Shown here piece by piece: positions 1 through 10,493 of a stretch of DNA of 64,000 nt. The stretch is taken from NCBI GenBank assembly GCA_036250195.1, contig JAVHZZ010000004.1:255130728-255194727 (forward strand), in the 5' to 3' direction. Position 1 is the stretch's first letter, and every line of letters begins with the position of its first letter. The notes under the pieces are model-generated. The model was given only the letters and a program-made list of their open reading frames with translations, did not search any database and had not been told where the DNA came from. The position numbers and the translations under genes are program-made. Source of the stretch: Mixophyes australis (taxonomy: Eukaryota; Chordata; Amphibia; Anura; Limnodynastidae).

Positions 1-3000
1 GACACCCCTCAAAGGTTAATGTTACACTCTCCTGTTATAGAACAAAGTCCATCTCAAGTAAAGGGGATGTTGCTGGAAATACCAGGTTCCCTATGGACCA
101 GAGATGGACAGGACACTGGACTGATGGCAAACGTAGCCCCTGTCATGGTCAATCTAAAAAGTGGTAGGATAGCTCCAAAAATCCCACAGTATCCATTAAA
201 ACCGGAGGTGGAACTAGGGGTATATCCTGTTATTGAGAGGCTGTTACAACAAGGGATTTTAATCCGTACAGCCAGTACAGCAAATAGTCCCATTTTCCCT
301 GTGAAGAAGAGTGGGGGGAGGGGCTATAGATTAGTCCAGGACTTGAGGGGAATTAACAAAGTTGTTGAGAGCCAATTCCCCGTAGTGCCGATTCCAGCTG
401 TCATCCTCATGCAGATTCCACCATCTGCCGGTCATTTTACTGTCATTGACCTATGTTCTGCTTTCTTTTCAGTCCCCCTTCACCCTGACTGCCAATACCT
501 TTTTGCATTCTCCTACAGGGGAGTGCAATACACATGGACCAGACTACCCCAGGGGTTCATTGACAGCCCCAGTATTTTCTCCCAAGCCTTACATGACTGT
601 TTGCAATCCTTTCAACCCCACAATGGGTCTGTTCTAATTCAATATGTGGACGATTTGTTGTTGTGCTCTGCTTCTTTTATGTCATGTTTACATGATACTA
701 AATTGTTGTTGCTTCATTTTTCACAAACAGGGCACAAGGTGGCAAAGGATAAATTACAGCCATGTCAGACTAAGGTCAAATACTTAGGACACTGCCTCAC
801 TAAGGGGCTAAGACACCTGACAACCGACAGAATTGAGGCCATACAACACATGACCCTGCCACAGAGCCAGAAGCAGATTCGTACTTTCTTGGGGATGTGT
901 GGATACTGTAGGTCCTGGATCCCAGGTTTTTCTATTCTGGCATTACCATTGCAAGAGCTAGTCTCTTCCTCAAAACCAGAACGTGTTGTACACACAGAAG
1001 AGTCAGAGCAAGCGTTCTTTAATCTTAAAGATAGTCTGACAAGAGCACCTGCATTGGGAATACCTGATTATGAAAAGCCTTTTGAGCTATTTTGTACAGA
1101 AGCTGATGGTTGTGCAGCAGGTGTCCTCGCACAGAAACATGGTGACGCTAGCAGACCGGTAGCATACTACAGTGCACAATTAGACAATGTGGCAAGATCA
1201 CTCCCAACATGTCTCAGAAGTGTAGCAGCAACGGCCCTTCTAGTAAGTAAGAGCAAGGATGTAGTATTAGGACATAATTCAACCATCTATACACCCCATG
1301 CTGTATCAGCTCTGTTAAATTCAGCCCAAACCAGACATGTTTCTTCAGCTAGATTCACAAAATGGGAACTAGCCCTGATGGCACCCTCAAACATCACCAT
1401 CAAACGATGTAGCACCTTAAATCCAGCTACATACCTTCCGTATGTGTCTCTAGAGACACAAAGGGTGGGAGGTGAGGAGACCCTGGTTGATGATGAGTTA
1501 GGCAAGAATACTGACACGCATGACTGTATGGAACACCTGAATCAGACCTTTACTGCAAGGCCCGACATACGTGACACCCCCTTAGAAAATGTAGATTTTA
1601 CGTTTTATACAGACGGAAGTTGCCATAGACAGACAGAGACAGGAGAGCTATGTAATGGTTACGCTGTTGTAGACGATCAGGATGTGGTAGAAGCTGAACC
1701 TCTTGGCCCACCTCACTCAGCCCAGGTGGCGGAACTAGTAGCACTAAGGAGAGCGTGTGAATTGGCAGAGGGTAAATCAGCCAATATATATACTGACTCT
1801 AGGTACGCTTTCGGGGTAGTGCACGATTTTGGGGCCCTTTGGCGTCTTAGAAACTTTACGACAGCAGCAGGTACACCAGTAGCACATTCACAACACATAA
1901 AAGGACTTCTGACAGCGATACAGTTACCCAGAACAGTAGCCGTCATAAAGTGCAAAGCCCATACCTTTGAAGAAGACCCAGTGTCACTGGGCAACAACAG
2001 GGCAGACAAAGCTGCTAAATGGGCAGCAGGGCAACCTATGACTGTATCGACCGAGACTATGATGGTTTTTCAGACACTAGACATGCAGAAACTAATTGAA
2101 ATGCAAGATTTGTGTTCTCTGCAGGAAAAGGCGGTCTGGAAGGCGAAGGGATGTGGTCAAGAGTCCTCAGGACTCTGGAGGGATGGACAAGGTAAGCCTG
2201 TAGCTCCCCGAACATACTATCCAAGCCTGGCTGAAGCAGCACACGGCCTGACTCACCTGGGTAAAGAAGGTATGCGCAAACTGGTGAGAGCATACTGGTG
2301 TGCTCCCGGATTTTCCTCTCAAGCTGGTAAGAAAGCAATGTCATGTCTTACTTGTTTGAGGAAAAATGTTGGGAAAACTATTCCAACTGAGCCATCCCAC
2401 ATCCCTCCTACAGACGGACCTTTTCAGGTAATACAAATTGACTATATCCAATTACCGCCGTGCAGGAATCTAAAGTATGTGTTAGTGTGTATTGATGTGT
2501 TTTCCGGTTGGGTAGAAGCATATCCAGCAGCCACTAATACTGCTGTGTTCACTGCAAAGAAAATTGTACAAGACTTTGTGTGTAGGTTCGGTATCCCTAG
2601 AATCATTGAAAGTGATAGGGGTACCCATTTTACTGGTGATATCTTCCAAAATATGTGTAAACTCATGGGAATCAGTAGCAGACTTCACACCCCTTACCGA
2701 CTACAAGCCAGTGGTAAGGTGGAGAGAGTAAACGGTACTATCAAGAACAAACTGGGTAAGATAATAGCTGAAACTGGGTTGGCATGGCCTGAGGCTTTGC
2801 CGTTGGTCCTCCATAGCATTCGAACCACTCCTAGACCTCCTCTTAATTTGTCCCCCTTTGAGATACTGTTCGGACGACAACCTCATTTGATCGTGAGTCC
2901 ACAAGATGACTTAAAGTGTAATAATGAAGTGACTATACAATATCTTATAAGAATGAGTAGACAACTGAAACAACAACAACAAAAACTAAAAATGCTGTCA

Positions 3001-3270
3001 CCTGGTATGCCAGAGACGAACTGTCATGATGTTGAACCTGGAGACTATGTTATGATCCGCAATTTCTTACGTTCAGGTTGTTTAACAGACCATTGGGAAG
3101 GCCCGTACCAAGTGCTGCTGACCAGTACTACATCACTGAAGGTTGCAGAGAGAGACACTTGGGTCCATTCCACCCACTGCAGGAGAGTCCATAATCCGGA
3201 GAAAGTGCAAGACAAAACTCAGACCGACGACATAGAACTGTCACTTGTGAGCCTGTTCCGGGAGACCTAA
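1..3270 (+). CDS. pol: Endogenous retrovirus pol: reverse transcriptase, RNase H, integrase (5' end outside window)
   Basis: The frame is open from the window edge; the first ATG is at 19. Seen: RT with the YVDD catalytic box near residues 208-211 and the LPQGF motif; RNase H with FYTDGS near residue 530; integrase with an HHCC zinc site (H-x3-H near 742-746, C-x2-C near 775-778) and a D,D,E core near 807, 867 and 901. The product would copy the genomic RNA and integrate the cDNA. The RT and integrase wording is closest to class I (gamma/epsilon-like) retroviruses. There is no internal stop over about 1087 codons, which is unusual for an old copy. Protease and gag are not visible and would lie upstream. 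Env follows in the same frame after one stop. Confidence 0.92.
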   Translation, partial: DTPQRLMLHSPVIEQSPSQVKGMLLEIPGSLWTRDGQDTGLMANVAPVMVNLKSGRIAPKIPQYPLKPEVELGVYPVIERLLQQGILIRTASTANSPIFPVKKSGGRGYRLVQDLRGINKVVESQFPVVPIPAVILMQIPPSAGHFTVIDLCSAFFSVPLHPDCQYLFAFSYRGVQYTWTRLPQGFIDSPSIFSQALHDCLQSFQPHNGSVLIQYVDDLLLCSASFMSCLHDTKLLLLHFSQTGHKVAKDKLQPCQTKVKYLGHCLTKGLRHLTTDRIEAIQHMTLPQSQKQIRTFLGMCGYCRSWIPGFSILALPLQELVSSSKPERVVHTEESEQAFFNLKDSLTRAPALGIPDYEKPFELFCTEADGCAAGVLAQKHGDASRPVAYYSAQLDNVARSLPTCLRSVAATALLVSKSKDVVLGHNSTIYTPHAVSALLNSAQTRHVSSARFTKWELALMAPSNITIKRCSTLNPATYLPYVSLETQRVGGEETLVDDELGKNTDTHDCMEHLNQTFTARPDIRDTPLENVDFTFYTDGSCHRQTETGELCNGYAVVDDQDVVEAEPLGPPHSAQVAELVALRRACELAEGKSANIYTDSRYAFGVVHDFGALWRLRNFTTAAGTPVAHSQHIKGLLTAIQLPRTVAVIKCKAHTFEEDPVSLGNNRADKAAKWAAGQPMTVSTETMMVFQTLDMQKLIEMQDLCSLQEKAVWKAKGCGQESSGLWRDGQGKPVAPRTYYPSLAEAAHGLTHLGKEGMRKLVRAYWCAPGFSSQAGKKAMSCLTCLRKNVGKTIPTEPSHIPPTDGPFQVIQIDYIQLPPCRNLKYVLVCIDVFSGWVEAYPAATNTAVFTAKKIVQDFVCRFGIPRIIESDRGTHFTGDIFQNMCKLMGISSRLHTPYRLQASGKVERVNGTIKNKLGKIIAETGLAWPEALPLVLHSIRTTPRPPLNLSPFEILFGRQPHLIVSPQDDLKCNNEVTIQYLIRMSRQLKQQQQKLKMLSPGMPETNCHDVEPGDYVMIRNFLRSGCLTDHWEGPYQVLLTSTTSLKVAERDTWVHSTHCRRVHNPEKVQDKTQTDDIELSLVSLFRET

Positions 3271-3327
3271 AGCCTGCAGTTGAGACACCTGAACCAGAGA
3301 CGTTGCCTCAGAACTATCTTTCCAGCG

Positions 3328-4158
3328 ATGGAGTGGCGGTTTTTGTTTTTCTTTTGTTCCAGGATTTTCCTTGTTTTTACTTTTTCTAGGACATTCTATT
3401 TTTGTGAAGGAGGATGGAGGACGGAGGAGAGTTCTGGGAGTGATACGGATGAAATGGAGGCCGAAGAAAAGTTAATAGGATACTCTGAGCAGCCCATTAT
3501 CAAACTTGGTCCAGGGGTTATGAAAAGGTCTGCTAGCTCAGGAACTCGGAGGCAGTGTGAGGGGTTATTGTCTGATGAGTATTGTATCTGCAAGTTCTGC
3601 GACTCCCTAGTTGAAGAGAGATGCATCCAACGATGCCAGTCCCCCAGTACCCTGAATATAGGCGGGCATCCTTTGGAGGATTATCACTCCCTGGTGGGTA
3701 AGGTGCTAAACCAAACCGAGTGTTGGGTGTGCTCTCACGTGCCTCAAGGGCAGCATAACATAGGACTAGTGCCATTCCCTCTAAACATATCCGAAGTACT
3801 CGAATTAAGGGGTGGGAGGCCCATAGAAGGGAGGTACAATAACACTAGGTCCCCTAGTCTGACGCTTCGACAATACTCCATAGGCAGATCTTTGCTGTGC
3901 CTAAAGATATCTCATGCAAAGCGCCTGGAGAATTGGGAGGCTGACCTATCAGATCAGACAATGGCGCGCCACACTCATTTTAGAGGGAGACTCACAAGGT
4001 CACTACTAGGCAGGAATGTTGATGGAAGTCACAAGTTAGGGCGTATAACCAAACATAAGAAGGTATCCATTGGAAAAGTCTCTACAGATAAATGTGAAAA
4101 TGTCATTAATGCCGACACGTGTCTAGAGCAGATGGAGACACTAGGCATGGGTAGTTGA
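3328..4158 (+). pseudogene. env: Endogenous retrovirus env, surface (SU) part, shifted out of frame with TM
   Basis: The frame is open from 3280, but the first ATG is at 3328 and is followed by a hydrophobic stretch suitable as a signal peptide. A CWVC box (about residues 132-135 from that ATG) matches the CxxC isomerase motif of gamma-type SU proteins, and several N-x-S/T sites are present. The ORF stops at 4158, before the furin site. The transmembrane part continues in the -1 frame from about 4155. So the glycoprotein is broken as it stands, by a net frame change near 4150. It begins 58 nt after the pol stop. Identification rests on CWVC, position between pol and TM, and the paired TM. Confidence 0.75.
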
Positions 4159-5018
4159 CTCCAAGTTCCAAGGGCTTGTGTTTCCTAGCTAAACTGGTTC
4201 CTGAAATCATGACTATTACTCATGAAGAAATGGTTGATATTCACAAGACTACATCACCACCATACATACACACACAGTATGAACACCGTGGCAAGAGAAA
4301 TATGATTCCTGGTGAGGAACCCATAGCTACAAAATTGATTAGTGAAACTGCTGGTTTCCAAGTTATGGTTGCTCTAGAACTCACCAGGACCGCTCGGGGA
4401 ACATTAAACTTTAAATATATCCAAGACCTAGCCAAATTAATAGATAATATCACCGAGATGTATGATGACACTTTCAGGTATACTGGAAGGGAGCTACAAG
4501 CGTACAAGAAGGAGTTGGTGCAACATAGACTGGTACTAAATTATCTCACCTCTATTACTGGTGGGTACTGTGTGACACTGGCCACCCAGTTCGGTGTCAA
4601 ATGTTGCACGTACATTACTAATAATACGGATGACCCTAAAGAGGTTATAGACCGGAAGATGGATGAAATTTTGCAGCTGAAATGGGAATTTCGAAAGAGC
4701 CATAATTCTTCGTTATATGAGGTCGGGGAAAAGGTGGCGGGTTGGTTCTCATGGTTGAACCCAGCAAAATGGTTCTCCGGTCTGGGGGAGTGGGTACAGG
4801 AAATGATTGCGAGTGTAGGTAAGCTCCTTCTCCTTATACTGGGTGTCATCTTAGCAATTGGTTTAGTTGTCAAATGTGTTCCTACTGTGTTGAAGTGTGG
4901 AAAATGGTCTCATAGGAGTAACACTGAGAAAGAGACTGAAAGGGTGGTACCAGATACCGAGATCATGGTCTGTGAAGAAGTATTGTATAATCCTGAACTT
5001 GAAACGGTGATTGGGTGA
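4155..5018 (+). pseudogene. env: Endogenous retrovirus env, transmembrane (TM) part
   Basis: An RGKR furin-type cleavage site lies at residues 45-48 of this frame. A heptad-rich region follows, then the disulfide-loop region with C139 and the pair C150-C151. A hydrophobic membrane span lies at about residues 219-243, with a short cytoplasmic tail. Together these define a retroviral fusion subunit. The cysteine spacing is C-x10-CC rather than the usual C-x6-CC of gamma-type TM. The frame has no ATG at its start (it opens after the SU frame change), so this is the 3' half of a broken env rather than a separate gene. It ends 29 nt before the 3' LTR. Confidence 0.8.
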
Positions 5019-5047
5019 TAGTTTATTACACTATCAAAGGGTGGAAC

Positions 5048-5872
5048 TGTCGAAGTCAGCAAATTGGATAAAGTAATTTCAATTAAAATCTAGCAAACTT
5101 GGTTGTCTTTGTCTGAAAAGATGCGTACGGTACGCTACGATGTACAAGGGCACGCTACGGCATAAAAGGGCGTACGCATCCACTGCACGTGGCAGCAACA
5201 GTAATTGGTCTTTTACCATACATTCGCACTAACACGCATACTTATAAAATAGTACACATTAATGGTAGTTGCAACACATAGTCAGTTATGTCGAAATATA
5301 GTAGTATTTATATGTTATATCAGAGTTACATGTATATTAATGAAATACACGGAACGGGTTTAAGGAATAACATCATGAGTGGTATCATAATGAACCTCGT
5401 TACATATCCTACTGTTTGGTTCACTCTGCGAGGGAATCGCAGAGTGCATACACAAGTTATGAATGATAGGGAATTATGATCTACTTAAGACTAAGGAATC
5501 TTGGCGGGAAGAGCAGAGCATACCCCCTGGAGAGATGACCCCCTCCTTTGGATTCCTTAGGATGAACTAGCCAATGATTGACAACCCCTTGGACCTTCCT
5601 GAGACCTGGACCAATAGATGCAAGCTATTCCATCTTCATTGTATTACTGTATTTGATTGTGTATATAAGCAGCAGCTTGTGATCCATAGTGCAGACTTCT
5701 TGTCCCCAGACTTCAGGATTGAATGACTGCACTGGATCCAGAGCGCCTGCGATAATGAACGGCTGTATTTACTATTACTTCGCTTGAGCATAATATTCTA
5801 CCTATTTGCGAATAAATCTTTGTGCTTTGGAAACACAAATCGAGGTTCGACAATCGTTATTGGTTAGCGACA
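5048..5872 (+). repeat. 3' LTR of the endogenous retrovirus
   Basis: It starts TGTCG after a purine run (aaagggtgg, 5037-5044) and ends CGACA, giving a 5-bp terminal inverted repeat. A second possible CGACA end lies at 5848-5852. It has a TATATAA box at 5662-5668 and an AATAAA signal at 5811-5816, so R would begin near 5690. A 10-bp perfect inverted repeat (GATGCGTACG 5120-5129 / CGTACGCATC 5171-5180) lies in U3. The 5' LTR is outside the window, so LTR divergence and target duplication cannot be judged. It abuts a TA microsatellite. Confidence 0.8.
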
Positions 5873-5882
5873 ATACGCACAT

Positions 5883-5884
<2 letters not shown>

Positions 5885-5925
<41 letters not shown>
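5885..5925. repeat. TA dinucleotide microsatellite
   Basis: About 20 uninterrupted TA units directly after the retroviral LTR. Confidence 0.9.
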
Positions 5926-5926
<1 letters not shown>

Positions 5927-6383
5927 AGTACAGTTTTGTTATTGTATTTTATTGTACTTAGTTCTCTATACTCCTTTATCATTTTTCTATAAGAAGATTC
6001 TGGTGCCTATTCGATGCTGCAATACCCACTTGTACTCTGGTAGTTACTTATTACTAGAGATGGTCACTGACCCCTGTGTTTTGGTTTTGTATTCGGGTTT
6101 GGATCTGGATTACCTTCGCGTTTTGGTTTTTGTTTTGCTATTTTTGAAAAAAATACCATTTTTTTGGTCTAAAATAATCTAATTTAGTGCTCCACCAATT
6201 TCTTAGATAAGTGAGGTAGTTCTAAAGCTAATAAATTATGAAAAAAACAGTTTAATCCCTGGTAGGCCGTCCTTAATTCGAACACTTGTCTGCAAATTAT
6301 ACAGACAAATCTGGTTGTCTACCTCCTCCATCTTTGAATATTGGCAATGTAGCCATCGTCTTTGGGTGTATATTACACCTTAC

Positions 6384-6870
6384 ACTTGTAGATGAATATT
6401 AAAAAAAGCAGCCTGCACAGACTGTGGAACTAGAAAGTAAAGTTAAATGGACCACGGTAGTTTGGTGGCTATCTATGCCCACAACCCCCGCCCTCCACTT
6501 GTAGTTGAATATAAAAAAAGCAGCCCGCACAGACTGTGGAACTAGAAAGTAAAATTAAATGGACCACGGTAGTTTGGTGGCTATCTATGCCCCCCCCCCC
6601 CCCGCCCTCAACGTGTAGTTGAATATAAAAAAAAGCAGCCTGCACAGACTGTGGAACTAGAAGTTCGAATATACAAAGAAATGGACAAAGGCAGTGTGGT
6701 ATCTGTTTGCATCAGACCCCCCCCCCCCCCCCCCCATCCACTTGTAGTAAAATAGAAAAAAAAGCAGCCTGCATAGACTGTATAACTAGAAATTCAAATA
6801 TTCAAAGAAATGGATAATCTGTCTGCATCAGATCCCCTCTCCACTAGGAGTAAAATAGAAAACTATTCAG
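6384..6870. repeat. Tandem repeat of about 119 bp, about 4 units, inside hAT copy 1
   Basis: Units share aaaaaagcagcctgcacaga, recurring near 6409, 6529, 6647 and 6765, each followed by a poly-C tract of variable length. The same array with three units occurs in hAT copy 2 (18411-18760), so it belongs to the transposon family. Confidence 0.85.
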
Positions 6871-7280
6871 CCGTTATATAATCTAGAATATAAGTAGAAA
6901 TTGAGAAAGGCAATTATCTGTCTGCATCATAATCATCAACATCCTCATTAGCGCCCTCGTCACCTCCACAAATCTCCCCCTCATCCTCTTATATTTCCAA
7001 AGTGGCATCCTCAATTTGTGTATCAGCGGCTACACTCGGGCTGTTCAGGTACACATCAGCAGAACTGCTGAAAGGGCCCTTTTTTATGGGTACACTAACA
7101 GAATGCTCACGATTAGACATACCACTGTTGGATGGACTCTCCACAGGGATTGGTGTAATTTGTGAATCAGAGCAAACATTATCCTCTAATGCGGCGGTTC
7201 CCAAACTGTGCGCCGCGGCTCCCAGGGGTGCCGCTGCGCTGTCACTGGGGTGCCGCGGGCCAGACATAAAAAAACAACAA

Positions 7281-7426
7281 CACAGAAACTTACCAATCTG
7301 TCGGGCACCGGGACCCAGCAGCCTCCTCTCTCCTGCAGCTGTCACTGAATATCGACATCAGTAACAAGCTGCAGGAGAGAGGAGGCTGCTGGGTCCCGGC
7401 GCCCAGCAGATTGGTAAGTTTCTGTG
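7281..7426. repeat. Long inverted repeat (hairpin) in the nested hAT
   Basis: Arms of about 60 nt (from cacagaaacttaccaatctg on the left to its complement ending at 7426) pair almost perfectly around a loop of about 28 nt. A diverged version of the same hairpin is present in the related element near 23890-24030. Confidence 0.9.
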
Positions 7427-7454
7427 GTTTTTTTTTTATGGCTGGCACCTGGCG

Positions 7455-8780
7455 CGGGGCAGAGTGAGAAGGATCGTGGCAGAGGAGGGGGACAGAGGAT
7501 GGTGACAGTGGGACAGCGGAGGAGAGCAGAGGATGGTGACAGCCGGGCAGAGGAGGAGAGCAGAGGATGGTGACAGCAGGGCAGAGGAGGAGAGCAGAGG
7601 ATGGTGACAGTGGGACAGAGGTTGGTGACAGAGGATGGTGACAGCGGGACAGAGGAGGAGAGCAGAGGATGGTGACAGCGGGACAGAGGAGGAGAGCATA
7701 GGATGGTGACAGTGGGACAGAGGTTGGTGACAGAGGATGGTGACAGCGGGACAGAGGAGGAGAGCAGAGGATGGTGACAGTGGGACAGAGGTTGGTGACA
7801 GAGGATGGTGACAGCGGGACAGAGGAGGAGAGCAGAGGATGGTGACAGTGGGACAGAGGTTGGTGACAGCGGGACAGAGGTTGGTGACAGAGGATGGTGA
7901 CAGCGGGACAGAGGAGGAGAGCAGAGGATGGTGACAGCGGGACAGAGGTTGGTGACAGAGGATGGTGACAGCGGGACAGAGGAGGAGAGCAGAGGATGGT
8001 GACAGTGGGACAGAGGAGGGGGACAGGATGGTGACAGCGGGACAGAGGAGGAGAGCAGAGGATGGTGACAGCGGGGCAGAGGAGGAGAGCAGAGGATGGT
8101 GACAGTGGGACAGAGGTTGGTGACAGAAGATGGTGACAGTGGAGCAGAGGAGGAGAGCAGAGGATGGTGACAGCGGGACAGAGGTTGGTGACAGAGGATG
8201 GTGACAGCGGGACAGAGGAGGAGAGCAGAGGATGGTGACAGTGGGACAGAGGAGGGGGACAGGATGGTAACAGCGGGACAGAGGAGGGGGACAGAGGATG
8301 GTGGCAGCGGGACAGAGGAGGAGAGCAGAGGATGGTGACAGCGGAGCAGAGGAGGGGGACAGAGCAGAGGATGGTGACAGCAGGGCAGAGGAGGGGGACA
8401 GAGAGCAGAGGAGGGGACAGAGAGGCAGAGGATGGGGACAGAGAGGCAGAGGATGGGGACAGAGGGGCAGAGAAGGGGTACAGAGAGCAGAGGAGGGGGA
8501 CAGAGAGCAGAGGAGGGGCACAGTGGGCCAGAGGAGGGGCACAGTGGGGCAGAGGAGGGGCACAGCGGGGCAGAGGAGGGGCACAGCGGGGCAGAGGAGG
8601 GGCACAGCGGGACAGAGGAGGGGGACACAGCATGAGAGGGGCAGTGGAGGGGAACACAGCGTGAGAGGGCAGAGGAGGGGACCATTGTGAGAGAGGGCAG
8701 AGGAGGGGGGACAGCGTGACAGAGCAGAGGAGGGGGGACAGCGTGACAGAGGGCAGAGGGGGCTGTGTGAGAGAGGGCAG
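7455..8780. repeat. Purine-rich minisatellite in the nested hAT
   Basis: Irregular units of 33 bp and variants built from gaggatggtgacagcgggac and agaggaggagagca; the right part changes to gggg-cacag-type units. The strand is almost all purine (G/A). Many unit lengths are multiples of 3, so long low-complexity ORFs appear in several frames; these are not genes. Confidence 0.92.
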
Positions 8781-8974
8781 AGTGTCTGGATGCAGAGGGA
8801 GCATTTTTGCATACAACTAAATAAGTATTTCTGTCCTGACTTAAATACTTATTACAATTTTTTGACCCAACTACTTCTAAAACAGGACTGCTCAATAATT
8901 ATTTTGGAGGGGTGCCTTGAAAAAATTTGGAGACTCTAAGGGTGCCGCGAACTGCAAAAGTTTGGGAACCACTG

Positions 8975-9352
8975 CTCTAATGCCTTACTGTTATCTTGCA
9001 GCTCGGCTTTGACGCGTAACAGTAGTTGTGCACCAATTGTAGGCTCTGTAACTTTTTGGGATCTGCCACTAATAGCCAAAGGTGAAGGCCTCATTCTCTT
9101 TTTGCCACTGTGTGTGTAAAATGGCATGTTGGCTATTTTTTTTTTATCGGCACTTAACTTTTGCTCAGTAACACTCCTTTTTTGCTTCAACACAGTAAAT
9201 TTTTTGGGGGTTTTTGTTTTTTGGACTGATTTCGAAACACTGTGTAGTTTGACATCGCCTTGCCCAGATGACGTACTGGGAACACTAACATCAGGACTGG
9301 CGACAGAACCTGGTTGCTCATTCTGATCATATGTGGACTGCTTTGAATCCAT
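8975..9352 (-). pseudogene. Coding fragment of the hAT copy 1 protein (N-terminal part)
   Basis: The minus-strand frame from an ATG at 9352 gives a Lys/Ser-rich, basic protein start. Its C-terminal side runs into the nested hAT at 8974, and the homologous text resumes beyond the insert near 7183. Copy 2 encodes the same protein text between about 19316 and 18790, with an in-frame stop near its N-terminus. Conservation between two copies suggests a former transposon protein. I see no BED finger or DDE core, so its function is not assigned. Confidence 0.5.
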
Positions 9353-9421
9353 TCTGAGCGCAAAGCACTTGTAGTGGTAAAAATTATTTGGTAAGATACT
9401 GCTGACAGATATGACTTTTGA

Positions 9422-9790
9422 CAGCCAGAAATATTTATGCACAATTATGGGGAACACCCCAAAAGCACTGGGGAGTGCTAAAAATTATTTGGTAGATACT
9501 GCTGACAGATATGACTTTTGACAGCCAGAAATATTTATGCACAATTATGGGGAACACCCTAAAAGCACTGAGGAGTGCTAAAAATTATTTGGTAGATACT
9601 GCTGACAGATATGACTTTTGACAGCCAGAAATATTTATGCACAATTATGGGGAACACCCTAAAAGCACTGAGGAGTGCTAAAAATTATTTGGTAGATACT
9701 GCTGACAGATATGACTTTTGACAGCCAGAAATATTTATGCACAATTATGGGGGACACCCCAAAAGCACTGGGGAGTGTCAAATATTAAAA
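9422..9790. repeat. Tandem repeat of 100 bp, four units, in the hAT 5' region
   Basis: The motif acagccagaaatatttatgc recurs at 9422, 9521, 9621 and 9721. The related copy 2 has only two units (near 19389 and 19489), so unit number varies between copies. Confidence 0.92.
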
Positions 9791-10333
9791 AAATAAAATA
9801 AACCTCTATCCTCCTCTCTTCTCTAGCGATTTTTGTTACAACAATTGGAATAAGAATATTGTATTCTCTATCCCTGCTCTAATCAGCCTGTGACTACACC
9901 CTGCTCTCTCCCTCTGTCAAATGCGATGGACTGCTGTGGAGGCAGGTATTTATAATCTTGAAGTATCGCGAGAACCCAGCCACGAGATCCGACGACGTCA
10001 CGATGACGTTCGGCTTGGATTTGAATTCGGAGCGGGCGGGAGAGTACAGAGCTACTCAGCTCGGTACTCGGATACCCAAAGTTCGGGTGGGTTCGGTTCT
10101 CGGGGAACCGGACCCGCCCATCTATACTTATTACAAGCTTCCAGCTAGCCCATATTTGTAAACAGAAGATTTAATATTATGCATGTGTAACAGTTTTATT
10201 ATTATGTTCCAGCTTTAATTCTTTCTGCTGATTCCCTTCAGCTTCCCTGCTGCTTTATGCATACTTATTCATTCAAACTATTACAGTTGCCACAAAGCAA
10301 TTTGGCAACTGTGTCAATCTGTGTCTGTAGCGG

Positions 10334-10493
10334 CTAGATTTACTAAACTGCGGGTTTGAAAAGTGGAGATGTTGCCTACGGCAAACAATCAGATTCTAGT
10401 TATCATTTATTTAGTAAATTCTGCAGAATCTGTTTGGTTGCTATAGACAACATCTCCACTTTTTCAAACCTGTAGCTTGAAAAATTGTCCCCT
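10334..10493. mobile_element. Palindromic MITE
   Basis: The left arm (ctagatttactaaactgcgg, gaaaagtggagatgttgcct) is complementary to the right arm (agacaacatctccacttttt near 10445-10464), separated by diverged sequence. The structure fits a MITE; the superfamily is not resolved because no clear target duplication was found. Confidence 0.65.

Larger units (their letters stand above)
7192..8974 (-). mobile_element. Nested non-autonomous hAT element with hairpin and minisatellite
   Basis: The termini are cggcggttcccaaactgtg and aagtttgggaaccactg, with the 8-bp target duplication CTCTAATG at 7184-7191 and 8975-8982. Inside are a long hairpin (7281-7426), a purine-rich minisatellite (7455-8780) and a unique right end also found in the element at 23827-24725. 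It carries no transposase. Long proline/serine/cysteine-rich ORFs on the minus strand come from the minisatellite. It interrupts the coding fragment of hAT copy 1, so it is younger than that copy. Confidence 0.88.
6055..10124 (-). mobile_element. hAT DNA transposon, copy 1 (non-autonomous or decayed, with nested insert)
   Basis: The ends are TAGAGATGG...CCATCTA, flanked by an identical 10-bp repeat TACTTATTAC (6045-6054 and 10125-10134). The related copy 2 has an 8-bp duplication, so hAT is the likely superfamily. Only an N-terminal coding fragment survives on the minus strand; no hAT catalytic core is visible. Internal tandem repeats lie near both ends. A different hAT (7192-8974) is inserted inside. 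Without the insert the element would be about 2.3 kb. The right end, read on the minus strand, holds a tataaa-like box and would be the promoter end. Confidence 0.8.

Noticed and set aside
6590..6735. Poly-C runs as i-motif/G-quadruplex control elements
   Set aside because: Explained as part of the 119-bp tandem unit of the hAT family with length slippage; no further evidence.
7290..8895. Long minus-strand ORFs (458-517 codons), Pro/Ser/Cys-rich
   Set aside because: They are translations of the purine-rich minisatellite in three frames; unit lengths divisible by three keep frames open. No domain and no start context.
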